NCBI GenBank assembly: GCA_003952965.2
Contig: CM025849.1
Location: 28,320,972-28,384,971 of the forward strand
DNA length: 64,000 nucleotides
Direction of reading: 5' to 3'
Source: Morella rubra
Lineage: Eukaryota; Streptophyta; Magnoliopsida; Fagales; Myricaceae
Below the pieces are notes generated by a model, which ran no database searches, had not been told where the DNA came from, and saw only the letters and a program-made list of their open reading frames with translations. Each line of letters opens with the position of its first letter. The first letter of the stretch is position 1. This document shows, piece after piece, positions 36,283 through 47,122 of this stretch. The translations under genes and the position numbers were made by a program.

Positions 36283-36784
36283 CGGTGACTTTCCGGCTTG
36301 TTCAAGTAAAATGGCAAGAGATTTGAGAGCATGGGAAGAAGAGAGAGGCTTGTGATATGGAAGCGAACAGTACTCCGCGTGAAAGAAACTTCTAGGTGGG
36401 TGCAATTTGCAAAAGTCACAATGGACAGGGTAGACCAGCGAGATTGGTTCCGTTGATGGAATAAAAAGATCTGACCAATGGGTTCTGCGTTCTTTTCTAA
36501 TGTCATTTCCGTGCATTTGATTAATCCCACCTCCAGCCTGCCGTAATGGAGTAGATTCTTTTGTTTGTTTTAAAATGCCTCTCAAATTTTAATTTATCTA
36601 ATTACGTGCTTCAAGTTACAAAAAAAAAAACTCAATTGTCTCGCATTTTGTTCTATTGGATGGACGAAAAGTCTATTTAACTATTTCCTTTTACTACCTG
36701 AATAGTCACTACTCACAGAATGATATTTTGCAAACATTCTTAATGTTTTTAAATTTGAAATGATAATAACCCAATTCCCTAATA
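36283..36784 (-). promoter_or_regulatory. 5' flank of TNL-B
   Basis: Nearly identical to 47123-47632 upstream of TNL-C. It includes 'cttctaggtgggtgcaattt' and an upstream frame open in phase with the TIR start for about 100 codons (36283-36585, MRGILKQTKESTPL...). The match stops at about 36781, where a CACTA-derived block begins. Confidence 0.5.
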
Positions 36785-37402
36785 AATTAAATAAAGTCTG
36801 GACATCCGTTGATTTGTTACTCATCTGCATGAAATAAATAAGCGTCTGTACGGGTTACCATTACATAACGTCCGAACTCAACTCCACCATTCTCATCCTT
36901 ATTTAAGCAATGCCTGCACGTTCTGGAGCCGTTCGCACATTATATTCGTGGAAATTTCTTTTTTTTTAAGATAAAAACAATAAGCGTCTGCACGTTGTAT
37001 ATTGGTATGCGGATGATAAACTTGCTTACAAAATTTACATTTTGACACAGAAATTCTCTCTATACGAACCTGTATTAGAGACGTTCGCATGGGTTTTCAT
37101 GACGAAATTGATTTTGTCATGTAATACATTGACGTTCGCATGGGACATGCAAAGAAAAAAATAAGGAATCCATGACCTATTTATAAATGTCACACAAAAT
37201 GAAAACCGTCCGAACCGTCTGAGTTAGCTTCCGAACATTGTTTCCTGAGGAACCTCACAAATTGTCATCCAGAAATAATAGTGACACGCTTCTCTTATCA
37301 AACTAGGTGTAAAAATTTTTTTGACACCAATAACTTTTGCTGACAAATTTTTAACTTTAAGTGACAGAAACTTTTGACACCCAAAACTCATTTGTTGTAG
37401 TG
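36785..37402. mobile_element. CACTA element right end, fragment
   Basis: Ends at TTTGTTGTAGTG (37391-37402), the inverted CACTACAACAAA terminus. Inward are repeats of 'gacgttcgcatggg' and 'cgtctg(t/c)acg' and the pairs 'tgacac..aactttt', as in subterminal CACTA DNA. Its left boundary coincides with the point where homology to the TNL-C flank breaks. No matching left terminus was found, so a deletion probably removed it. Confidence 0.65.
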
Positions 37403-37907
37403 AATACTTTTGTAAACGAACATGTCGAGAATGAGTGGGGGTAAAAATGAATAACTAAAAAATTTAATGGGGCTTGAGATTCTTGTTCTTTTTATAAAAA
37501 AAAGTATGATATATTTCTTATGTCATAATTTCCTTATCGGAGAGGAGGGGGAGGCAATTGCTAGGAGAATCACCCCCCACCAGATGAGTAGAAACATGGT
37601 GTGTAAGCTCCCTAGCTAGCTATCGATGTCATGAGCTATACAGAACTTCAAAACAACAGGATAACAAAAGGAAATATCATGATTGCACCCACATGCCTAT
37701 TTAAATAGGATAAGGATAGAAGGCCGGTTATTTAAATATAAGTTGAGGTATCATCCAACCCCGATTTTGACGTTCTACTTACCTCTTTGCTTATTTCCGT
37801 CTTTCTCTTCCCTCTCCTTGATCCCTACCACATTTTTTGCGTAAACGAAACAACTACACATTAAAGCAAGTATTATTTATAAGTACGTAGTTTTTTTTTT
37901 AAATTTA
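37403..37907. other. TNL-B distal 5' flank
   Basis: From about 37720 it matches 48230-48380 of the TNL-C flank ('ggtatcatccaaccccgatt'). No gene seen. Confidence 0.5.
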
Positions 37908-38408
37908 GGGAAAAAGTAATAGTTAACCTCGTATCTATAGGACAAAATCAATTTTATATCCATTATTATTAAAATGGTGATTTAAGGCCCTTTATCTTTT
38001 AAAAATTATCAATGTAAGCCCTTCGTCCAATCAAGAGTTAAGTCAGACTGAAAAGTATGTAAAATTACCAAAATGTCCCTCCACAATAAAATTACTAAAA
38101 AAATTTAAAAATTAATTAAAAATAACAGTAATATTTTTTAAATAAAAATATTGAACTTTATTTCAATAATTTATTTATTTTTAATTTATTTCTTAAAATT
38201 TTTATTTTTTTAACTTTTTAAAAAAATTTTATTTTTTGAGGGGCAATTTGGTCATTTTGCATACTTTTCCGTTTGACTTAACGCCTAATTTGAATGGGCA
38301 TATATTGATATTTTTCAAAAGATAAAGGGCTCAAATAGCCGTTTTGATTATAGCGGGTACGAAATTAATTTTGTCCTATAAATATAGGACTAACTATAAC
38401 TTTTCTCC
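37908..38408. mobile_element. MITE, Mutator-like, absent from the TNL-C paralogue
   Basis: Inverted ends GGGAAAAAGTAATAGTTA and TAACTATAACTTTTCTCC with inverted arms ('tataggacaaaatcaatttt' against 'aaattaattttgtcctataa'). It is flanked by 9 bp matching at eight positions (ttaaattta, 37899-37907; ttatattta, 38409-38417). The matching place upstream of TNL-C (about 48370-48410) reads through without it, so that copy is the empty site. Confidence 0.8.
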
Positions 38409-39760
38409 TTATATTTAATTACTCTCAAATTAAAGTTCTAAGAATGGACTAGTACTACTGTCCTTTCGTTACCCTCTGAGACCATATCTTTGTAAGTACT
38501 TAACTCAATCCGTTTCAATTAGTTTCAACTTCAGGATTATACTTTTCCTAACCTTTAACAATATTGCGCTTATCTTTCTAAAACTGATTTTTTTTTTTTT
38601 TATCTTTTACTTCTCTTTTTTCAGAAAGCCTTCACACAAAGCCACAGCATTAATCGATGACGTTAATGAAGAGAGAGATCAAGTCAAAGATAAGGTTAGG
38701 AGAGATAGATCAAGTCAAAGATAAGATTAGATGTTTGAATCATGTTGACGTGATTATAATTTATTAATTGTCTCCGGAAAGGTGTCTGAATTGGTGTCTA
38801 AGAGAGAGAGGTGAAGAATTTTCACTACAAAATTTATTATAATATATACAACAATACTACAAAATTTTCACTTCAGTTTTCACACTCTTACAAAGATTCA
38901 TTCTCTAAATTTTCGTACAGGATCCAAAATTTTTGATAGTTTCTCAAAATTTTCATTTGCCAAAGATGCCCGGCCCCATTATGTTGGGCAATGAAAATTT
39001 TGGAGACGAATTTTTGAAAATTGTGTCATGACACAGCAATCGTCTTCTCTCATGCGTGTGGTCGTTCATTGTTCTACAAAAAAAAAAAAAACTAGAAACC
39101 TCAAATAAATTACAGAAAAATACAAAATAAGGAGACGCAAATTGAATTAAATTGTATAAACAAATTAAATTAGAAAAATAGACAAAATTTTGTAAAAATT
39201 CTAAAAAATGGATGGCCCTCAAATCATTGAAATAATATGAAATCACAGAAACTTGAATGAACGACAAAAAATAAAATAAGAGACAAAAATTGAAACAAAA
39301 TCCTTAAGAAGAGAGAGAGAAAAAGAAAAACAAAAAGGAAGAACCAATAAGGCAACAAAAATATTAGAAAACAAAAGGCAAAAGATCTTAAGGAATGACG
39401 ATTTTTCCTATTTTTAATTTTTCGCCCATTCTGCGTAGGTCTAAAAATCACCATCACCGCGTATTCCAATAGAAGTCAAGCCCAAGTCTGTGGACCGGCA
39501 AAAAAAAAAAAAAAAAAAAAAAGATTTAAGGAAAAAATTGAAAGTGGCTGATTTTTTTTTTTTATATAATAAAAAATACATTTTTAATAGATATTTACTT
39601 AAAAATGCTCTTTTATATAATAAAAATTAAATGTGGTCTACAGAACTAGTAAGCTTTTATTCTTAGATTTGTATCGCCGTTTCTCTGGAAATAGCAACCC
39701 CTTGTCCATTTTCAATTGAACATGATCTATTCAGTAAGTGTAGCTGAAGCTCAATTTATT
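38409..39760. other. TNL-B distal 5' flank, no gene
   Basis: 38409-39100 is collinear with 48395-48800 of the TNL-C flank. Inside is a small hairpin-like repeat ('ttttcatttgccaaa...caatgaaaatttt', about 38950-39000) also present at 48600-48645. 38660-38800 is the flank repeat shared with 25890-26010. A-runs at 39076 and 39499. Open frames of 104 and 81 codons here are low-complexity and unsupported. Confidence 0.5.
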
Positions 39761-40070
39761 TCAGGTTTGAATCTATTTCTGAATGGATAAAGATCATTCT
39801 GTATCCATGTCAGCAGCTGGAATCAGCGAAGCTGAACAGAGGAATTTGCTCTTTTGGCTGCCATTTATTATTATGGATACTGTGGGGCTTGCTAGAAACG
39901 AATTTGTGCATCAGACTAAAATTCTAGATACTCTGTAACTGTTGCAAATAGTACAGAGGATATGGATGGAGCACAATCCAGCTGGTGGCAAAAAGTCCAG
40001 GAGCTTATGTTAGTCTGGTCCCTTCTCCCAGTTGGCTCCATAAAAATCAACTTTGATGTGGACCTTTTGT
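39760..40070 (+). mobile_element. LINE RNase H-region fragment, copy 3
   Basis: Contains the coding for 'NEFVHQTKILDTL', 'IVQRIWMEHNP', 'WQKVQELMLVWSLLPVGSIK' and 'INFDV', ending in the motif that opens the RNase H-like domain of plant L1 LINEs. Several frame breaks. It lies beyond the 3' end of TNL-C. Confidence 0.65.
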
Positions 40071-40525
40071 CTCCCCCAATTTTATATACATTCTCCTTTT
40101 GTCCTTTGCTTTCTGAAAAGCTTATCAAGCAACGCTCACGCTGTCTTGCCAAGTATATATATAGGGGTTGGTCCAGACGCCACCTACAAAATGCACCACT
40201 GCTCTGTTCCTCACTTTATACAGAGAAACAAGATCCAATAAAACGTAAGACAAACCAAAACAAGGACGAGGAAAAACAATTTAGAAGATCCTCTTTCTCG
40301 AGACTCTGCATCTGCAATATAGGCTCGAGATAGCAGAAGAAGATTTCTCAAGAAAGAGTTCTTTGAGCCCATAGGCCTAACTCAAAGTCATGAGGATTTG
40401 TTGATTAATGAGAGAAGAGTCTGTTTTAAATCCTTTACTAGCTAAAAAGCTGCTCAAAGCCCATATGCCTAACTATTCTGACCATCACGATTAGAACTCA
40501 TGGAAGGATGATAAATTGAAGCAAT

Positions 40526-42200
40526 TCAATGATTCTCTGGATACAGTGAGTCTGAAAAGCAAATTCCAGCAAGAATTACATCTGTTCTTGTGGCTTTGCA
40601 CCTTAAAGCAATAATTGTGACAACTGGGAAGAAGTACCTCTGCAAGATTTTAATTAAACAAATTTGTGTGGATTCAACAGCAAAAAGAAGAATGAGAACT
40701 CCTTGATGCATACAGATATAAATATGCATATCAGAAGGATGAATGAAAGCAAATAGTTTTTGGTAAGCAGCGACAATATTGCCTTCCTCGACTGCGATCA
40801 ACTCAATGACTCGTCTTGCCAGTGACACCATTGTTTCTACATCTTCAGTCCCCGCAGCTAGGAGGCAACCAGCAAAAGAAAAACTTAACAGCAGGTCTGG
40901 ATCAATAATATACATTTGACACAGAATGTTGGTAGATTGTTATAACTATTTGATAAAGTAACAACAAAAACAGTGAATGTTGAAAATGAGGTCCAAGATT
41001 TTAAATTAAAGGACCATTGGATAGTTTGCATAGTTTGATTTGATAAGAACGTAAACAGAATTCCTATTATAACATATTCATCCTCAAAAAGATTAAAATT
41101 ATAAAGGAAGAGCAAAACTGCAAAGCATGATCTGTGTTCATGTGAGTCAATGTTAACCTTTGGGTAAAAGTTATTTTGTTCAGCAAACAAAACAAAAGAA
41201 AACGAAGTTTCTTTGGTCTGTTTTGTAGATAAAAGATGTGGCTAGAGGGAGAATGACGTACCAGGAACTTCAAATTTAAAAATTCCATCGTCGTCTAACC
41301 CAGGTTCCTCGTTATATTGCTTTACACGTCTGCAATGTCAAGTTGGTGTCAGTACCAATTCAAGTCTCCCTACAACTGCAATATTGCCTCAAATTTGAAA
41401 GTGACAACGATTACCTTTCTTGAACACTCCTCGACGACCGAATCCCGTGGTCAAAAGTCTTCCCCGACCATTTTTATCATATTCAGACAAGAATTCTACC
41501 GGGGACTGATCCCATATTTCTTGTAGTGTCAAATTTGGGAGAGGAGGGATCACACCAAGGTTACCCTTCCCAAAATAATAAGAAAGGCAGTTATAAACTC
41601 AAATATTTTAATTGTTTCTTGTTTTTTGCGTAGACTTTATTGTTCCTCGTTAAATGTATCCACAAAGCTTAAATTAGATGCTGAATCGGATTTTTAAGGG
41701 CCATATGAGAGATTAAAAGTTTGATTCTGATATTCATCCTCACAAAATTGGAAAAATAATTAATGAAGAAAAAATTGAAAATCAAGAGTGCTGTTAACAT
41801 GAGCAATCTTAGCAATTCGGAAAGTGAGCTCTAAGAAATTATTGCTGAGCTGTAATTTTACAAATCTGAGATATTGCAGCAAGAGGGAGAATGACTTACC
41901 GGAAATTTCAAAAAGAAGATCCTCAAAGGGGACAAATACGCAGCCGGGGAGGAAGTTGCATCCACAATTAAGTGATAACAGTTGAGAATGCGGTTGTGCA
42001 GTGACTTCTTCCTTGATTCAACTTCTTCTCATAATGCTTGCACTTTTGGTTAAGGGTCAAGCCTACTTGAAGTTTTGAAAATGCTTCTTAATTACCACCC
42101 CAGTAACGTCGGTGAGGGTCGACCTACTTGACTTGACTCTCCCTCATCATATTGCCTTACACGTCTGCAATGTGAAGTTTGGTGTCAGTATCAATTCACT
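40526..42200 (-). pseudogene. TNL-C downstream exon segments
   Basis: From the right: an exon at about 42070-42160 after acceptor TTGCAG (RRVRQYDEGESSQVGRPSPT then GVVIKKHFQNFK in a shifted frame), matching the basic tail of TNL-A; a segment with donor near 41898; a second partial C-JID end (41412-41600, LSYYFGKGNLGVIPPLPNLT then LQEIWDQSPVEFLSEYDKNG); a 70-nt exon KQYNEEPGLDDDGIFKFEVP (about 41268-41336); and a terminal exon from 40857 down to a stop at 40526 reading AAGTEDVETMVSLARRVIEL. The last two join in phase (VP|AAGTEDV). Whether this is one alternative 3' end or a fused second gene tail cannot be told from sequence. Confidence 0.5.
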
Positions 42201-42233
42201 CGACATGGTACGTAAGAAAAAGCCAACTATTAC

Positions 42234-45200
42234 CTTTCTTGAACGTGACTAAGGTCGATGAAAGGGAGAGGAGGTATGACACCAAGGGTACCCTTTCCAA
42301 AACAATAAGAAAGACAGCTATAGAATTCGTGTTCCAAACCAGGAGGAGCAATGCTACTGAAGAACTCTGAGGCGTTATCCTCATATACTAGACGCGCCCC
42401 CCACTTTTTGATCTTCGGAGTCCTTGGGATCTCGTTCTCAAAGGCCGGTCGATTTGTAAAGCATGTCGAGATAGAAGTTGTGATGTCACTCAATCGATCC
42501 AAATCCATGAACTGTTCCATAAACCACCGAGCTGGTATATAAGCCCAAATTCCCCTTCGTTGATCCCTACGATCCCAGAATGCAGGAGCGCAAAAATGTA
42601 GGCCTTCAATTGATGGAAGATCAGGTCGACCATTCTTCCGAAGCATCCACTTGAAATGACAACCGACAAATCATCCTCGTACTTTTTATATTCTGGTACC
42701 CAATTATAAGTAGTCTCGACTAATTCCCGATAATCCCGATATCTTTGGACTCCACCCGGAAGCTGAATTACTTCATAGTCAATAAACATGGAATACCCAA
42801 TCCACTTCCTATTGTTGTCGAGATCATGTACAAGTGTTATATCCGAAGTGCCCCTGCTTGTATTGCTGAACCACTCTGGTATTCCATCACTTGTGAACAA
42901 AGAACCATGCATTACCTTGGTACTAACACTACTTGTCCCCTATAAAATCAAAATCAAAAGACGATTGATATTTTGTTTCAATATTACCATGGCTGCAAAG
43001 AGAGAGAGAGAAATAGAGAAGAGACTTTTACCTCGCAGCTTCCGCATCCAACTTCCACGTGGAGAATCTGGGATTCATTAGGAGAATAAAAAACCAGTTC
43101 ACGACCTTTTGCACTATGCCACCGAAATTCTGGACGACGGAGGGTGCTCAACAGAAATGGATTGGAGGATTTATTGGGATGTTCAGAGAGGCTCGTCATC
43201 GGAAGTGGACGGAATCCAGTAAGTCTAGCAGTATTTGAGCCCATCAGAGATGGATTGTGGGGCAATTGTGATCCAGTAAGTCTTAAGATCTTTATGCTCT
43301 TCGGGAATGGATTGGGGGATAATTGTGTTATAGAAGTTCCAACTGCATAAAGCTCCTCTAGACACTCCATGCTACTTAAGTCCGGAAATTTCTCAAGTCT
43401 TAGGCAACCTGATAATTGCAGAAATCTGAGAGTTGACAACCTACACATATCACTCGGAAGGTTCGAAAGCTTTTCGCAGTCTCGGAAAGACAATACGGAA
43501 AGACCAGATAAATTCGTAAATGATGTTGGTACTTCTCTTATGCCAGTGCCATCCAAATAAAGTAGTTCCAAAGATTTCATATTTCCCACAATATCTGGAA
43601 ATTTTTTTAGTCTTGAACAGCCAGAAAGTATGAAATCTTCAAGAGACTCTAAGCTGATCTGGTCTGGAAGTTCTCTAAGATTTCGCAGAAACTAAGATCC
43701 AGTTGTTTAAGCCGTTTGAGACCTCCAATAGATGGGTGGACAGAAGTCAAACTTTTGCAACCTTCAAGGTCTATCATCTCCAGATTTTGGGCTTTGGAAA
43801 AGTCTGGTGTTTCCATCAACCATTCTGATCCACTCAAGTCCAAGCGTTTCAGGTTGCCTAAACTCTGGTATAGATTAATAAATACTTATTAACTAAAAAG
43901 ACAAAAAGAGCAGAAGAGGAACAATGTACGCTCACATGATAGGTGAAAATCTTACTTTATTTCCCTTCCACAGTTGTTTGACGCTGCTACCACGCATCTT
44001 CAGTTCAACGAGATTGTCTGGGTTAAAATCCATAGGCAAATATTTAAAAGGAAACCCGGACCAATTCATAAGGCGCAACTCTTTGGTGGGCATGGAGTTT
44101 AATGTATCTTCATCCCATTCAACAGTGCTTAATTGGTCAAAAAAGTTCTTCGTAATATTTATGCTACCAATCTTGAGAATTCTCAATTTTTTCATTTGTG
44201 AAAATGCTTTCACACTCAATCGTTCTTCTATATGAATAGGCAAGTTTAGAACTATGCCTTCTACGGCATCAGTACTTCCCTGATAATCAAAACCAATAGA
44301 TTAGTCGATGCGTTGCAAATATTCAGCAACTACTTAATTCAAAAGAATTGGAACAAAACTACAATACAGATCTACAATTTATTACACTAATTTACTTACA
44401 GAATTATCCTTTAATACGCGGAGAACATCCTCATAATGCCACAACCTACTACGGCGTCCAGGCTCATCAGGAGATTCACGGCGAACTATTTCTTGGCCCA
44501 TTTTCTGTAGCAAATCATGCATATTGATCAACCTCTCTCTGAAATGGTTATGAGTGATCTCTCCACAAGAACTTCAATATTGATGAGTGGATAGAAGCCG
44601 AAACTTTCTAGGACATCAAGTATATCATCTATCTTCTCTCCTTTAAAGAAACACGCAATATCTAAAAATAATTTCTTCTGCAAATCTTCAAGTGCATCAA
44701 AACCTATTTGGAGTACATCCAAAATTTTTTTCCTTGGATTTTCTTGAAGTTCCTTCCAAGCAGTATCCCATGCAACTGTGGTTCTACCAAACAAAAAAGA
44801 CCCTAGCACTTTAAGAGCTAAAGGTAGGCCTTGTGCATAATGCACAAAACTTTTAGACAAATCCACATAGCTATTTTCTGGATGGAGTTCCTTAAAGGCT
44901 GACAAACTGAAAAGTTGCAAGCGTTCATCGTTGTTTAGCTGCTCGACTGGATAGATAAAATTCGCAAATTTTTCCAACAAATGACCATCTCTGCTTGTGA
45001 TAATGATTCTACTCCCTCTACCAAACATTTCATGGCTCCTTGCCAATGCTTCTAGTTGTTCTTCATTGTCCACATCATCAAGGACAATAAAAACCTTTGT
45101 ACTCCGTAGTCTGTTACTTATCATTCGCAGTCCCTCACGATCATCCCTTATACTTACTTCTTCTTCTAGGATCTTAGAAAGAAGCTGCTTTTGTAAAGAA

Positions 45201-47122
45201 ACTAGACCACAATTTATAGTTTTTTCTCTTACAGAAGCAATAAAGCAGCAAGCTTCAAATTGATAGAAACTCTATCATAAATGACTTCAACCAAAGTTGT
45301 CTTACCGATGCCACTCATTCCAGTAATTCCTATGAAGTAGACATCATCAGATCCTATATGAAGTAAGTTCATCATTTCCTCCACACGTGAGTCTATTCCA
45401 ACAAGATTGTTGTAAATACTTACAAATCTAATGTTTAACTCACCAAATATCCTTTTAGTAATTTCTCTAACAATAAATGATTCGGACCTACAAAAAAGAG
45501 AAAACAAATGTTTAGCAATATGCAAAAAGTTTATTTCATTTAATATAATTAGAATAAATGGAGAAGCTCTTTCGCTCTTGATATTGCAACATAATTAAGA
45601 GTTGATTTGATTAGCACATTATAATATCTCGTTCCGAATTATCAGTAAACTCTGTTTTGTCGCTGTTTTCCGAAGAGCAGAGTGCTAAGGAGGGTAAGGG
45701 GTGCCTGTGGGACACCCTGTTTTTTGAGCAAAGTAGACGCCCAAAAGAAAAAGAGAAAGATTGCTTCCTTGCTTTGTTGTGTATGCACCGAGAGACGAGG
45801 AGGTATTGAGGAGTAAAAAGGAAGTGGGTGTGGACTCACTTTTGTCGTTTTAAGGTGGAAGGATATGAGACCCTAAGGACAGAGGAGAAAAGAAACCCGA
45901 TTTTTGCTCCTCTTTTTCTCAATCAAGCAAAAGCAATAAACTCCATCTTTCCAATTGAAGATTGCAGTCGCAGAGATGACGGCAGAGGGCTTCGGCACTA
46001 AAACTCAAAAAAAAAAAAACTAGAAAAAAAGAGTGTGCACTAGAAGGGAGAGGGCCTCCCTCCATCCCAGTGGCGGATCCAGGATTCAATTTGAAGGGGG
46101 AGAAGACAAAATTTTTTTAAAAAAAAAAAATTTACGGGCCTGTCCAATGGGGGCGGCCGCCCAGGCCCCCTGCATCCGCCATCTCCATCCCCAACCCCTG
46201 ACTATGCCTGGGCTAGCTAGAGGTTGGCACACTAACGGATCTGCCCATGGTCATGTACCACACTGGTACCCTTCAGAGCTGGAAAGATCGGGTGGAAGCT
46301 GGGTTTTCTTAGGGTTTAGATATTAATTCAACCTTGTACTTTCTAGATAAGCAGACAACAAAAAAAGAAAAAATTTCTCTCTGCTCTTGCTAAAATATTT
46401 AGTTCAATAATCTCGGTTTAATACTATTTTACTCAATTTCTCCCTCCTCTTGCTAAAATATTTCATCCATTTTCAAGCAATACACTTTTCGTTCTTTTAA
46501 GCTTATCACGATTTCACCTGCCCATAGCACTTGCTCTTTTTCAGTTATCAAGATTACATAATGGATCACTTTCTCTAGAAAATTGGCAGTCTGTGAGAGA
46601 AAAATTTATGTTACCTATCTTGTAGATGCCACCCGGAGATACCACCCACCTCTGTCAAAGCATCTCTCCATGTTTGTATCATCTTCGTGTCAACTCTGGG
46701 GTCTTTTTCATGCTTAGCAAAAGCTTTTGCAAAGGACCCCGTCTGCTTTCTTACGTCGGAGGGATCCACGTGGTAGAAAATGGGAAAAACTATGAGCCCA
46801 TTATTTTCATGCATCTGACGATCTCTGCAAGCTCAATCAAACACCATCTAGAGAAAGCGTAGTTCCCTGAGATAACAACAATAACATACATGGATTCTTG
46901 TATTGCCTTCAAGAGCTTCCTTTCTGAAATATATTCTCCTCGTTTAAGTTTTTCGTCGTCCCTAAAAGTGAGAATGCCTATTCGCTTCAAAGCATCATAT
47001 AGATGATCGGTAAAACCCTTTCGAGTATCTTTCCCGTGAAAACTGAGGAAGACTTCATGTATCCTTTTAGGTGTTGAAGAAGAACAAGACGGTGAGGCTG
47101 TCGGAGTGATCATGGATGCCAT
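42234..47122 (-). CDS. TNL-C: TIR-NBS-LRR-C-JID immune receptor with single-base frameshifts
   Basis: Exons by splice signals: 46615-47122 (TIR), 44400-45487 (NB-ARC), 43956-44279, 43032-43864 (LRR) and 42234-42939 (C-JID). The TIR has FLSFHGKDTRKGF and the catalytic WCLIEL. The NB-ARC has P-loop GMSGIGKTTLVE, KVFIVLDDVD, GSRIIITSRD, QGLPLALKVLG, LFLDIACFF and NMHDLLQ. Five single-base shifts separate otherwise good frames: near 46808 (before GLIVFP), 45267 (after DRVS), 44535 (after ITISERG), 43685 (after LDLSFCE) and 42642 (inside the C-JID). All domains are otherwise conserved, so the gene was intact until recently or the sequence has deletion errors. The C-JID exon ends at a GT donor (PFIDLSHVQE), so more coding follows downstream. 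Confidence 0.8.
46068..46182. mobile_element. hAT-like MITE in intron 1 of TNL-C, 8-bp target duplication
   Basis: A 115-bp insert with short inverted ends (CAGTGGCGGATCC and GCATCCGCCAT), flanked by CTCCATCC on both sides (46060-46067 and 46183-46190). An 8-bp duplication fits the hAT superfamily. Intron 1 of TNL-B reads 'cctccctccatccccaaccc' with no insert, so it is the empty site. Confidence 0.85.

Noticed and set aside
39962-40333. 123-codon plus-strand frame after the LINE motif
   Set aside because: It runs from the LINE fragment into flank sequence shared by all units, is broken in the other copies, and loses LINE similarity after INFDV.
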